Below, piece by piece: positions 15,378 through 23,636 of a stretch of DNA of 64,000 bases (position 1 is the first letter of the stretch; the number at the start of each line of letters is the position of its first letter). Position numbers and translations under genes: made by a program. The notes under the pieces were generated by a model. That model had not been told where the DNA came from and did no database searches. It worked only from the letters and a program-made list of their open reading frames with translations. Origin of the DNA: Corynebacterium mucifaciens (lineage in GTDB: Bacteria > Actinomycetota > Actinomycetes > Mycobacteriales > Mycobacteriaceae); assembly GCF_012396315.1 (NCBI RefSeq), contig NZ_JAAXPF010000005.1, positions 90,657 through 154,656 of the forward strand, given 5' to 3'.

Positions 15378-16784
15378 CTAATCCAGGTCGGAGTGGGTGA
15401 TCAGGCGGCGCGCGGCCTCAGTGATGGAGCCGGACAGCGACGGGTACACCGCCATCGAGTTGGCCAACTGTGTGACGGTGAGGTTGTTCGTCACCGCAAT
15501 GGTCAGGGACAAGATCAGCTCGGATGCGGTCGGCGCGACAATCACGCCGCCGAGCACCTGGCCGGATCCCTTACGGGCGAAGATCTTGACAAAGCCGTAC
15601 TGCAGCGAGCGCATCTTCGCGCGCGGGTTGGTGGCCAGCGGCAGCTTGTAAATATCCGCTTCGATCTCGCCGTCGCGGATCTGCTGCTCTGTCACGCCCA
15701 CCGCCGCAATTTCCGGACGGGTGAACACCGCGTTGCCCACCGTCTTCAAGCGGATGGGGCTCACGCCCTCGCCCAGCGCGTGGTCGACGGCAGTGCGGCC
15801 CTGCTGCGCCGCGACGGACGCCAGCGGCATGAGGTCGGTGCAGTCTCCAGCGGCGTAGATGCCGGCAACGTTGGTGCGCGAGACCCGGTCGACGTGGATG
15901 TGGCCGGACGGGGTGACGTCCACGCCCGCGGCCTCGAGGTTCAGGTCCGCGGTGTTGGGGACGGAGCCGATGGACATCATTACGTGCGAGCCCTCGATGG
16001 CGCGGCCGTCGGTGGTGTGGACGATGACGGCGTCGCCGGTATTTTCCACGCGCTCAACGCGGGCGTCCTTTTCTAGCTGCACACCGCGGGTCGCCAGCAC
16101 GTCCTCGAGCACGTCGGCGGCATCCGCGTCGTCGTGAGGCAGGATGCGGTCGCGGGAGGCGACCATGGTCACCTTGACCCCCAGCTCGGCGAATGCGGAG
16201 ACGAACTCAGCGCCGGTCACACCGGAGCCAACCACGATGAGGTGGGAGGGAAGCTCCTTCAGGTCGTACATTTGCCGCCAGTTGAGGATGCGCTCGCCGT
16301 CCGGCTCCGCACCTTTGAGTACGCGTGGGCTCGCGCCGACGGAGACCAGCACCATGTTGCAGATGATCGTCTCACTCGTACCGTCCGCCAGCTCGACCTC
16401 GATGCTGTGGGTGGTGTGGCCGGTCTGCTCTTTGCCAAAGCGAGCGCGCCCCTCGATGAAGCGCACACCGCTGCGCTCCAGCTGGGCCCGGATGTCACCG
16501 GACTGCTCCCCCGCGAGCGACTGCACTCGCTCGTTGAGCGCCAAGAGCGACAATTTCGCGTCGCCCAAGGCGTGGCTCAGCCCCATATCGTCGGCTCGAC
16601 GGAGGTCGTTTTTGATGTTCGCGCCCGCGATAAAGCTCTTGGAGGGAACGACGTCCTTGCGGATCGCTGACCCGCCCGCACCGCTGTCTTCAATGATCGT
16701 GATGTCCGCACCGTACTTGGATGCCATCAGCGCGGCCTCGTAACCGCCGGGGCCACCACCGATGATGACGATCTTCTTGGACAA
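15378..16784 (-). CDS. lpdA: NAD(P)H-quinone/flavoprotein disulfide reductase (LpdA type)
   Basis: A 468-residue class I pyridine nucleotide-disulfide reductase: FAD site IVIIGGGPGGYEAAL at the N-terminus, NAD(P) site LIVVGSGVTGAEFVSAFAELG near residue 185, GIYAAGDCTDLMPLAS near 310, and a C-terminal dimer domain. The redox-active CxxxxC pair of true lipoamide dehydrogenases is missing: the region reads GGSAIRKDVVPSKS, as in mycobacterial LpdA-like quinone reductases. The start is a TTG placed 7 bases after GAGGAGA. It converges with prpR with a 3-base gap. Confidence 0.85.
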   Translation of the reverse strand: MSKKIVIIGGGPGGYEAALMASKYGADITIIEDSGAGGSAIRKDVVPSKSFIAGANIKNDLRRADDMGLSHALGDAKLSLLALNERVQSLAGEQSGDIRAQLERSGVRFIEGRARFGKEQTGHTTHSIEVELADGTSETIICNMVLVSVGASPRVLKGAEPDGERILNWRQMYDLKELPSHLIVVGSGVTGAEFVSAFAELGVKVTMVASRDRILPHDDADAADVLEDVLATRGVQLEKDARVERVENTGDAVIVHTTDGRAIEGSHVMMSIGSVPNTADLNLEAAGVDVTPSGHIHVDRVSRTNVAGIYAAGDCTDLMPLASVAAQQGRTAVDHALGEGVSPIRLKTVGNAVFTRPEIAAVGVTEQQIRDGEIEADIYKLPLATNPRAKMRSLQYGFVKIFARKGSGQVLGGVIVAPTASELILSLTIAVTNNLTVTQLANSMAVYPSLSGSITEAARRLITHSDLD

Positions 16785-16848
16785 AACAGCTCTCCTCGTG
16801 GGTTGTGTGACGGGGTCCAAACAACGCCACAGTGTACCCAGACGCGGC

Positions 16849-18030
16849 CTAGTCTTCGCCCGGGTGGAAGTACTTTTCCACGATAGACCCGAACAAACGC
16901 ACCCCCACCCCGATGGCTCGCTCGTCCACATTGAGGTTGCCCTGGTGCAGGTCGTGGTGCTCACCCTCGCCACTCCAGGCGCCCAAGCGCATCATCGCCC
17001 CCGGGATGTGCTCCAGGTACCAGGAGAAGTCCTCTCCGCCGCTGGACTGCGGCGCCGCGACCACGGAGTGAGGGTCCACGGCTCGGGCGGCTTGGACTGC
17101 CAAGGCGGTGGCCGCGTCGTCGTTGAGCACAGGCGGGACGCCCCGGATGTAGTCCAGGTGGTAGGTACAGCCGGTGGGTGCGACCACGAGGTCGATGAGG
17201 TCGGTGAGCAGGTCCTCGATCTCGCGCCAGGTGGCGATGTCGGCGGTTCGGACAGTGCCCTCGAGCACGCCGAGTTTGGGGATGGCGTTAGCGGCGTCGC
17301 CCGCTTCCGCGTGGCCGAAAACCAGCACCGTGCCGGTACGCGGGTCCACCCGGCGCGACAGCAGCGCCGGGAGCTGAGTGATGAGCGCACCCATGGCGTA
17401 GACCACGTCGGCGGTGAGCTGCGGGCGGGATGTGTGCCCGCCGGGGCCCTGGACCTCGATGCGGATCACGTCGGAGGCGGAGGTGATGGCCCCGGTGCGC
17501 ACGCCGATCTCCCCGACCCTGATGTGGGGCTCAGCGTGCACCGCGTAGATGGCGGCGACGTTGTCGAGCGCGCCCCATTTAATGACGTCCAGCGCCCCGC
17601 CGCCCATGACTTCCTCGGCCGGCTGGAAGATCACGCGCACGGGGTGGCGCAAATCCACCGTGGACAGGGCGCACGCGAGCCCGAGCGCGACGGTGGTGTG
17701 AACGTCATGGCCGCACGAGTGGGACACCCCGGGGTTCGCGGAGGCGAAACTCAGCCCCGTCTGCTCCGGCACCCGCAGCGCGTCGATGTCCGCGCGAAAC
17801 GCCAGCCGCTTGCCTTCCGCCGGGCCGAGATCCACGTAGAGGCCGGTTCCCGGAAAGAGCACCGGGGACAGGCCGTAGCTCTGCAGCGTCTCGGTGAGGA
17901 ACTCGGTGGTTTCCACTTCCTCGTTGGACAGCTCCGGGTGCGAGTGGATGTGGCGCCGCCAGCCAATCACACGCTCCTGATTCTCAGCGAACCAGCGATC
18001 TACCGCAGCGGCGATTCCGGCGTGTTCCAC
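16849..18030 (-). CDS. M20 family amidohydrolase
   Basis: A 393-residue zinc amidohydrolase of the AmaA/hippuricase type. Motifs are RRHIHSHPELSNEE at the N-terminus, SHSCGHDVHTTVALG (metal-binding Cys and His, about residue 100), FQPAEEVMGGGA and a C-terminal SSGGEDFSWYL. These enzymes remove acyl groups from N-acyl amino acids. The exact substrate cannot be told. It starts at a GTG after GGGAG. It precedes the 18144 lipoprotein divergently. Confidence 0.87.
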   Translation of the reverse strand: MEHAGIAAAVDRWFAENQERVIGWRRHIHSHPELSNEEVETTEFLTETLQSYGLSPVLFPGTGLYVDLGPAEGKRLAFRADIDALRVPEQTGLSFASANPGVSHSCGHDVHTTVALGLACALSTVDLRHPVRVIFQPAEEVMGGGALDVIKWGALDNVAAIYAVHAEPHIRVGEIGVRTGAITSASDVIRIEVQGPGGHTSRPQLTADVVYAMGALITQLPALLSRRVDPRTGTVLVFGHAEAGDAANAIPKLGVLEGTVRTADIATWREIEDLLTDLIDLVVAPTGCTYHLDYIRGVPPVLNDDAATALAVQAARAVDPHSVVAAPQSSGGEDFSWYLEHIPGAMMRLGAWSGEGEHHDLHQGNLNVDERAIGVGVRLFGSIVEKYFHPGED

Positions 18031-18130
18031 GTGCGCTCCCCTTATTGGTCAGTCTCAGACATCCTCTTTCGCTGCAACGAGTGTACGCCCACGACCCCGA
18101 AAGTAGACAAAGCGGTGCGGAACAAGTTAT

Positions 18131-18136
18131 TATACT
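18131..18136 (+). promoter_or_regulatory. -10 box (TATACT) of a probable leaderless transcript
   Basis: TATACT lies 7 bases before the lipoprotein ATG at 18144. No ribosome binding site is present. Confidence 0.55.
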
Positions 18137-18143
18137 GCTGTCT

Positions 18144-18557
18144 ATGACTTCAACCCGAATTGTTGCGACTGTAGCCGCCACCGCCGTCGCCCTGACCAGC
18201 CTGACGGCCTGCAGCGGCACCAACGAGCCCGGCAACCAGAGCACCGCGGTATCCACAGAGACGGTAGCTTCCTCCGAAACTGTGACGAGTGAACAAACGA
18301 GCGCCCCCGCACCTACCGGCGCAGGCGCCGCCAACACTAAAGACTTGCCTCGGGCAGTCACTCGGTACACCGATGAGGCCCGTGCTGAGATGGCCGAGGA
18401 CGGCCTGGCCGAGGCAGACGTGCAGGCCGTGTTGGACGCAGCCCACGCTGGGGACGCGGAGGTCGAGTGGGATGACGACGGATACTGGGAACTCGGGTGG
18501 CAAGACATCGACGTCGACATCACCCCGGACGGCCTGGTGCGCGAGGCCGACCGGTAA
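18144..18557 (+). CDS. Small secreted lipoprotein of unknown function
   Basis: A 137-residue protein with a lipoprotein signal: a hydrophobic segment followed by the lipobox LTAC near residue 20. A Ser/Thr-rich linker follows (about 25-55). The C-terminal domain is acidic, with VEWDDDGYWELGWQDIDVDITPDGLV, resembling PepSY-like repeats. It would be anchored on the outer face of the membrane. The function is unknown. It converges with the XRE regulator gene 12 bases away. Confidence 0.75.
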   Translation: MTSTRIVATVAATAVALTSLTACSGTNEPGNQSTAVSTETVASSETVTSEQTSAPAPTGAGAANTKDLPRAVTRYTDEARAEMAEDGLAEADVQAVLDAAHAGDAEVEWDDDGYWELGWQDIDVDITPDGLVREADR

Positions 18558-18569
18558 CCCGAAAGCCGT

Positions 18570-18971
18570 TTAGAACGCCGGCGTGTCGCTCGGCGCGCCG
18601 CGGCGCAGGTACGTGTCGCGGAAGCGGGCCGTATCGCGGGGGCTCCGCGGCCACTGGAACCGGATCGGCGCAGGTGCATCCGCGTCCACCAGCAGGAAGC
18701 AACCGTCAACATGGTCCGCCGCGCCGGGCAGCAGCGCGGCCGGCGGGACCTGCAGGGCCGAGGCCAGCCGGTAGCACGTGCTCAAGGTGGGGTCGGCCAC
18801 CTTGGAGTTGTAGTCGTTGCGCTCCAAGTTCGAGATCAGCGAGCGCGACACGCCCGCGAGCTCCGCCAAGCGCGACTGGCTCAAGCCCCGCATTAGCCGG
18901 ATAGCACGCACGCGCTCCCCTAGCCCCAGCGCGTAGCTCGCCCAGTGCGATTGCGGCAATACGTCCCCCAT
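18570..18971 (-). CDS. XRE family transcriptional regulator
   Basis: A 133-residue protein. Residues about 15-75 form an XRE helix-turn-helix (GERVRAIRLMRGLSQSRLAELAGVSRSLISNLERND). A short C-terminal tail follows with WPRSPRDTARFRDTYLRRG. The ATG behind GGGGGA is chosen; an in-frame TTG lies four codons earlier. The target is unknown. It is a single gene between the lipoprotein and upp. Confidence 0.82.
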   Translation of the reverse strand: MGDVLPQSHWASYALGLGERVRAIRLMRGLSQSRLAELAGVSRSLISNLERNDYNSKVADPTLSTCYRLASALQVPPAALLPGAADHVDGCFLLVDADAPAPIRFQWPRSPRDTARFRDTYLRRGAPSDTPAF

Positions 18972-19085
18972 GCGTTCCCCCAAGATATCCCCGTGCGCCG
19001 TACGCTTCCCACAGCATGCGGCTTGTTACGCCACGCAATGTAGCGCGGGATGAGCGGGCGCGCCACCGGAGGAACGTCGTCAGGC

Positions 19086-19721
19086 TTACAGCTCGATGTT
19101 GCGGGGGCCGTAGAGGCGGTCACCGGCGTCGCCGAGACCAGGGACGATGTAGGCGTCCTCGTTCAGAGAGGGGTCTACCGTGGCCGTCACCAAACGCACC
19201 GGGCCGCCGTGAGCTTCGAGTTTGTCCACGCCCGGCTGTGCGCTAACCATGCAGATGCATGTGATGTCGTCAGCGCCGCGCCCCACCAAGAGGTCGATGG
19301 CGTGGATAAGCGAGCCGCCGGTGGCGAGCATCGGGTCCACGAGGAACACTGGCCGGCCCGAAAGATCGTCCGGCAGCGCTTCCATGTACGGCACCGGTTC
19401 GTGGGTCTTCTCGTCGCGCGCCAAGCCAATGAAGCCGACTTGCGCGTCCGGGATCATCGAGAGCGCGGGGTCGATCATGCCCAGGCCAGCGCGGATGATC
19501 GGCACAATGATCGGCGGGGTGGCAAGACGCGTGCCCCGCGCGGTGGCTACCGGGGTGTCAGTGTCGAACTCCTCCACCTCAAGGCCGCGCGCCGCTTCGT
19601 AGATCAGCATCGCACCCAGGTCCGCGAGCGCCGCGCGAAACGCCGCGTTATCCGAACGCTTGTCGCGCATGATGGTCAGCCGCGACGCAGCAAGGGGATG
19701 GTTGACAACCTGAATATCCAT
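19086..19721 (-). CDS. upp: Uracil phosphoribosyltransferase
   Basis: A 211-residue enzyme with the family blocks [29 protein letters not shown], the PRPP loop [13 protein letters not shown] and the C-terminal [10 protein letters not shown]. It salvages uracil to UMP. Two in-frame ATGs exist. The second (19721) is chosen because TAGCAT lies exactly 7 bases upstream (19729-19734) and overlaps the first ATG, pointing to a leaderless message. Confidence 0.95.
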   Translation of the reverse strand: MDIQVVNHPLAASRLTIMRDKRSDNAAFRAALADLGAMLIYEAARGLEVEEFDTDTPVATARGTRLATPPIIVPIIRAGLGMIDPALSMIPDAQVGFIGLARDEKTHEPVPYMEALPDDLSGRPVFLVDPMLATGGSLIHAIDLLVGRGADDITCICMVSAQPGVDKLEAHGGPVRLVTATVDPSLNEDAYIVPGLGDAGDRLYGPRNIEL

Positions 19722-19728
19722 GCGGTTC

Positions 19729-19734
19729 ATGCTA
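19729..19734 (-). promoter_or_regulatory. -10 box (TAGCAT) of upp, probable leaderless start
   Basis: TAGCAT on the minus strand ends 7 bases before the ATG at 19721. The box overlaps the upstream ATG candidate. Confidence 0.55.
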
Positions 19735-19799
19735 GTTCACGCCTGGGCGCGCCAGCGTTTTTCCGCGTCGCGGAACCGCACCGGGGTTTTGCGCGTCCA

Positions 19800-20087
19800 A
19801 TGGCCATGACTGTTTTTCACATTGACCCCACCGCCGTGTCCGCGATGACCGACTCCCTGCGTGCCGACGCTGCGCGATTGCAATTGCTTGACGACGTCAA
19901 CGTGCCCGACCTCTGGCCCCTCGGCGAATTCAGCGCCGCGCTGAGCCAGGCCATTACAAAAGCCAACACCGACGCGGAGGCGCTGCGCGCTGAAGCCAAC
20001 CGCATCGCCGCGGCCATGGACCTTGCCGTCGATGCCGCCGTGGCGGTCGACGACCGCACGTGCCGGAAGCTGGAGGCGTCGCTATGA
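19800..20087 (+). CDS. Small helical protein preceding the NlpC/P60 hydrolase
   Basis: A 95-residue protein (93 if the second ATG at 19806 is used). It is predicted all-helical and alanine-rich, with no signal peptide. The pattern (FHIDPTAVSAMTDSLRADAARL near the start, then repeated A-x-x-x-A helices) recalls small type VII secretion-associated proteins, but similarity is weak. Its stop overlaps the next gene's start (ATGA), so the two are translationally coupled. Function unknown. Confidence 0.65.
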   Translation: MAMTVFHIDPTAVSAMTDSLRADAARLQLLDDVNVPDLWPLGEFSAALSQAITKANTDAEALRAEANRIAAAMDLAVDAAVAVDDRTCRKLEASL

Positions 20088-21166
20088 AAAACGCTGGCAC
20101 GGCACTCGAGATGCTGGGGCGCTTCACCGGCCCCGCGGATGTGACCGGCAACCGCACGCTCGACTTTGGCCTGGACGTGCTCGGCACCGCCGGCACGCTG
20201 TCGACATTGCTGCCCGTCGACCTTCCCACCCTGCCGGGATTCCGCATGCCGGATTTCAAGGACTTCAATCCGCTGGCCCAGGTGGCCAACGCGTCGGGTA
20301 CGTCCCGCGCCGACGCCGCAACCGCACTCGCGGGGTACCGCGCGACAATCAGCGACAGCCTGCTGCGCGGCAGCGCGCGGATTAGCACGGCGGCCTTCGA
20401 ACTCTCGTCCATCGCCGCAGGCCTTGTCCGCAATGCCATGGCCGCGCCCGCTGTCGCCGCTTCACCCGCGGGCCCTCTCGGCGCCACCGCGTTTGTCGCC
20501 GGGCTGATCGCCGACGCACTCAACAACGCAATGCAGGTGTTAGAAGCATTGGAGAAGGACCTGCACGCAATTGCGGGCGCGCTCACCGCGGAAACGTCCG
20601 CCGCGATGGGGCGCGCCGTACCGGGCCCGGGGCCGATCACGGAAAAGGCGCACGGGGACCTGCAGCGCCTCGCATCCATGACCGTCGCGCCAGCCCCTGC
20701 CGCACCGGCCCCGGAGCCGCCGGCGACACGACCCGCGGCCGCCGTCGCCGCGCCACCACCGCCAGCGCCTGTGCAGGCCTCCGCGCCGCCGCCGGAACCG
20801 ACACCGGCGCAGGCGCCCGGCTCCCCGGTCGGTGCAGCCGCCGTCGCGGCTGCGAAGAGCCAGCTCGGCACGCCGTACGTGTGGGGCGGCGCCGCGCCGG
20901 GTGGCTTCGATTGCTCCGGGCTGACCTCGTGGGCCTACAAACAGGCGGGGCTGGACATCCCGCGCGTGGCCGCGGACCAGACCGTGGGCAGGCAGGTGTC
21001 CTACGACGAACTGCAGCCGGGCGACCTGGTGCTGTGGTCCGGCCACGCCGCCATGTACGCGGGTGACGGCATGATGATTGAGGCTGGTGACCCAGTGCAG
21101 ATGAACCCGGTGCGCACGGAGAACCTGGGCATGAGCTTCCGTGGATTCTGGAGGCCGACCGGCTAG
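20084..21166 (+). CDS. NlpC/P60 family cell-wall hydrolase
   Basis: A 360-residue protein. About 200 N-terminal residues are helical and alanine-rich with a hydrophobic patch. A Pro/Ala-rich linker (about 205-250) follows, then an NlpC/P60 domain with GGFDCSGLTSWAYKQAG (catalytic cysteine) and LVLWSGHAAMYAGDG (catalytic histidine). Such enzymes cut peptidoglycan stem peptides. No normal N-terminal signal peptide is visible, which is odd for an extracellular enzyme. Coupled to the helical protein upstream. Confidence 0.85.
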   Translation: MKNAGTALEMLGRFTGPADVTGNRTLDFGLDVLGTAGTLSTLLPVDLPTLPGFRMPDFKDFNPLAQVANASGTSRADAATALAGYRATISDSLLRGSARISTAAFELSSIAAGLVRNAMAAPAVAASPAGPLGATAFVAGLIADALNNAMQVLEALEKDLHAIAGALTAETSAAMGRAVPGPGPITEKAHGDLQRLASMTVAPAPAAPAPEPPATRPAAAVAAPPPPAPVQASAPPPEPTPAQAPGSPVGAAAVAAAKSQLGTPYVWGGAAPGGFDCSGLTSWAYKQAGLDIPRVAADQTVGRQVSYDELQPGDLVLWSGHAAMYAGDGMMIEAGDPVQMNPVRTENLGMSFRGFWRPTG

Positions 21167-21169
21167 AGT
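21164..21169 (+). promoter_or_regulatory. -10 box (TAGAGT) of a probable leaderless transcript
   Basis: TAGAGT overlaps the stop codon of the hydrolase gene and ends 7 bases before the ATG at 21177. Confidence 0.45.
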
Positions 21170-21176
21170 TTGCCGC

Positions 21177-22415
21177 ATGACTACGCGCGCGATTGTCCCA
21201 GTCAAGCTCTCCCTGACCGAGGGCGATTTCTACACCCTTTGGGCCCCCACGTGGAGGGAGAAGGGCAGCGAGTGGCAAGCATTCTTGGGCAACGACCAGT
21301 CCGTCCTGGCCTTCCACTCCCCCGAGGAGCTGTCGGCGTACGTATCATCCACCAACACCCACGACTTGGTGGACCACCCGAAGTGGGAGCAGTTCCGGGC
21401 CCAGGGAGACGACCGCGTGGTGCCGGACGAGAAGCACTACTACGACATCATCGGTGCGCCGGAGTTCTTGGCGGGCCGTCCGAGCCACGAAAACGTCGCC
21501 AGCCTGTCGCGCGTGTTCCAGATCGCCCGCTCGCTTGCCGACGTCGCTTCCGCGGAGCAGGCGCAGATCTTCTTCGCCTCCCACTCGATCTTGAGCAACG
21601 TCTCCCGCGGCTCCGAGCACTACACGGGCGACACCGGCTTGTCCGAGTGGTCCGGCGTCGGACGCGTCGTGCTGGCCAACTGGCAAGACGTGGTCGCATC
21701 GCTGGACCAGGCGGTCAGGGTCGTAGACACCAGTGAACTCGACGCGGACCGCGTTGCCGCCGCCGGCACCGCCATCACCGCCGCAGCCGAGGCCCGCGCC
21801 GCCGCCGACGAGCAAGCACGCGTAGACGAGGAGGCTCGCGCCGCTGCGCAGGACCCGTACGACTCCTCCGCGTGGGGCCGCGCCGGCATCGACCCGGTGA
21901 AGATCACCATCCAGGGCCAAAGCGTGTACACCCTGCGCACCTACCTGAACAGCTCGCCGGTGTTCCTGGGCAAGTACGGCGAGATCTTCACCTTCCCGTC
22001 CACCAAGCACCTGGGGCGCTGGTTGCTGGAGAACAGCGACCACGACCTCGCGGGCGTGTCCACCTGGCAAGACCTCATCGACACCGCCAACGCGGGCGAG
22101 CTCACAGTCGAGGTCCATCCGGACAACTCGCACTCCTTCAACGGCATCGCCGACGACATTGCCAACGGCACCGACTCGGTTGACGTGAAGCAGATGGCCA
22201 AGGCCTACGAGCTCCTCGCGGACGCGGCGGACTGGGCGGGCGACGATTCGCTCAATTCCCTGCTGCTGGCTAACCCGCGCATGCAGGACTACCTGGCGTA
22301 CATGCTCGGCTCCACCGAGGCCGCGGGGTACGTGCCGTCCGCGCCGTTTACGGATAAGGCGGAGACCTGGACCGAGATGGAAAACCAGCTGATTAAGCGC
22401 TTCTCCAAGTTCTAA
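21177..22415 (+). CDS. Conserved hypothetical protein with internal duplication
   Basis: A 412-residue cytoplasmic protein. Residues about 8-70 (VKLSLTEGDFYTLW, then FLGNDQSVLAFHSPEELSAYV) and about 240-300 (VKITIQGQSVYTLR, then FLGKYGEIFTFPSTKHLGRWL) are clearly related. Both end near a DL-x(4,6)-W segment. An alanine/glutamate-rich coiled-coil linker (about 195-225) joins the halves. I do not recognise a family function. It is probably leaderless, with its -10 inside the preceding stop region. Confidence 0.7.
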   Translation: MTTRAIVPVKLSLTEGDFYTLWAPTWREKGSEWQAFLGNDQSVLAFHSPEELSAYVSSTNTHDLVDHPKWEQFRAQGDDRVVPDEKHYYDIIGAPEFLAGRPSHENVASLSRVFQIARSLADVASAEQAQIFFASHSILSNVSRGSEHYTGDTGLSEWSGVGRVVLANWQDVVASLDQAVRVVDTSELDADRVAAAGTAITAAAEARAAADEQARVDEEARAAAQDPYDSSAWGRAGIDPVKITIQGQSVYTLRTYLNSSPVFLGKYGEIFTFPSTKHLGRWLLENSDHDLAGVSTWQDLIDTANAGELTVEVHPDNSHSFNGIADDIANGTDSVDVKQMAKAYELLADAADWAGDDSLNSLLLANPRMQDYLAYMLGSTEAAGYVPSAPFTDKAETWTEMENQLIKRFSKF

Positions 22416-22505
22416 ACCCCGCCGGGGCGCTGGTGGGGCCAAACGCTCCGGGGTCGCGGTGCCCCGATATGCCCGACAATCGTGCCACCTTTACAATTCG
22501 CAGCT

Positions 22506-23636
22506 ATGGCAGTGGACCAGGTCGACCCGCTCATCAGCTCCATCTATCACTGGATGGACGTTTCAGGAGTACTGCTGATGGGCATCATCGGCGGCACGAT
22601 GGCGCGCCAGCTCGGTTACGACATCGTCGGCTTTTTCTTCATCGCCATGCTCTCCGCCCTGGGCGGCGGCATGTTGCGCGACGTGCTGATTAACCAGGGC
22701 ACCGTCGCCGCGATGAGCCAACCCGAGTACCTCATCTTGGCGTTCACCGGCGCGCTGATCGCCCGGTTCACGTACTTCAAGGGACGCGCCTGGGAGTTTC
22801 TCCAGTCCCACGGCGACGCGCTCGTGTCTGCGCTGTGGGCCTCCACCGGCGCGTCGAAGGCCATTCAGTACGGCCTGCCTGTACTGCCCACCATCATGAT
22901 GGGCGTGTTTACCGCTACCGGCGGCGGCATGATCCGCGACGTGGTCACCGGCCGCGAGCCAAGCGTCTTCGGCGGCAATCAGCCCACGGTGATCCCGGCG
23001 GTCGCCTGCGCGGTGATCACGCTGCTGGGCAACGCCACCGGCTATTTGGCGCTGGCGATGATCGTGGGCCCCGTGGTCAGCTTCGCCATGTTCCTGTTCG
23101 GTTACTACGGCAACTGGCGCATCTCCACCGACTCCGACTTCGCGCCCGTGAACACGACGGTCAACGCCACCGCATCGCAGGTCGCTCACTTGGCGCGCAA
23201 GGCCGAAGACAAGTCCCGCGCGGTCGCCCGCGAGCTCGAGCCCACGCGGGTGCGCTCGTGGCGCCACCGCCAGATGGAAAAGGCGCTGCAGCGCCGCATC
23301 GAGGCTGAGATCCGAAAGGGTAAGCGCCCGGCTGAGGCGATGAGCGACGCCGACGATTTCCTCACCGAGTTCACCTCCCAGTTCCCCGCCATCGACGCAG
23401 AGATGCTGGCCGCCGCAGGCGCCTCGGCACCGGAGACCACCGATGACGAGGGGCTCTTCGACGGCATCGGCGTGGACCTCACCGGCGACTCGTACGACGA
23501 CGAAGGCGCCGAGCCGGACCCGGCCGAGACGGAGGCGATGAACGCGGACATGCTGGACATCATCCTGTCGGACGACGCGTTGACCGACGAGCTCATCGAG
23601 CGCCTCTCCGCGCGCTACAAACAAAAGGATGCGTAG
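22506..23636 (+). CDS. TRIC (UPF0126) cation channel family protein with cytoplasmic tail
   Basis: A 376-residue protein. The first about 210 residues form two tandem three-helix TRIC repeats, each with a GGG-x-x-RD motif (ALGGGMLRDVL near 55 and ATGGGMIRDVV near 140). Bacterial TRIC proteins are monovalent cation channels. The remaining about 165 residues are an unusual charged tail with a basic stretch and then a very acidic one. TACAAT ends 8 bases before the ATG. The D,D-carboxypeptidase GTG follows the stop immediately. Confidence 0.85.
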   Translation: MAVDQVDPLISSIYHWMDVSGVLLMGIIGGTMARQLGYDIVGFFFIAMLSALGGGMLRDVLINQGTVAAMSQPEYLILAFTGALIARFTYFKGRAWEFLQSHGDALVSALWASTGASKAIQYGLPVLPTIMMGVFTATGGGMIRDVVTGREPSVFGGNQPTVIPAVACAVITLLGNATGYLALAMIVGPVVSFAMFLFGYYGNWRISTDSDFAPVNTTVNATASQVAHLARKAEDKSRAVARELEPTRVRSWRHRQMEKALQRRIEAEIRKGKRPAEAMSDADDFLTEFTSQFPAIDAEMLAAAGASAPETTDDEGLFDGIGVDLTGDSYDDEGAEPDPAETEAMNADMLDIILSDDALTDELIERLSARYKQKDA

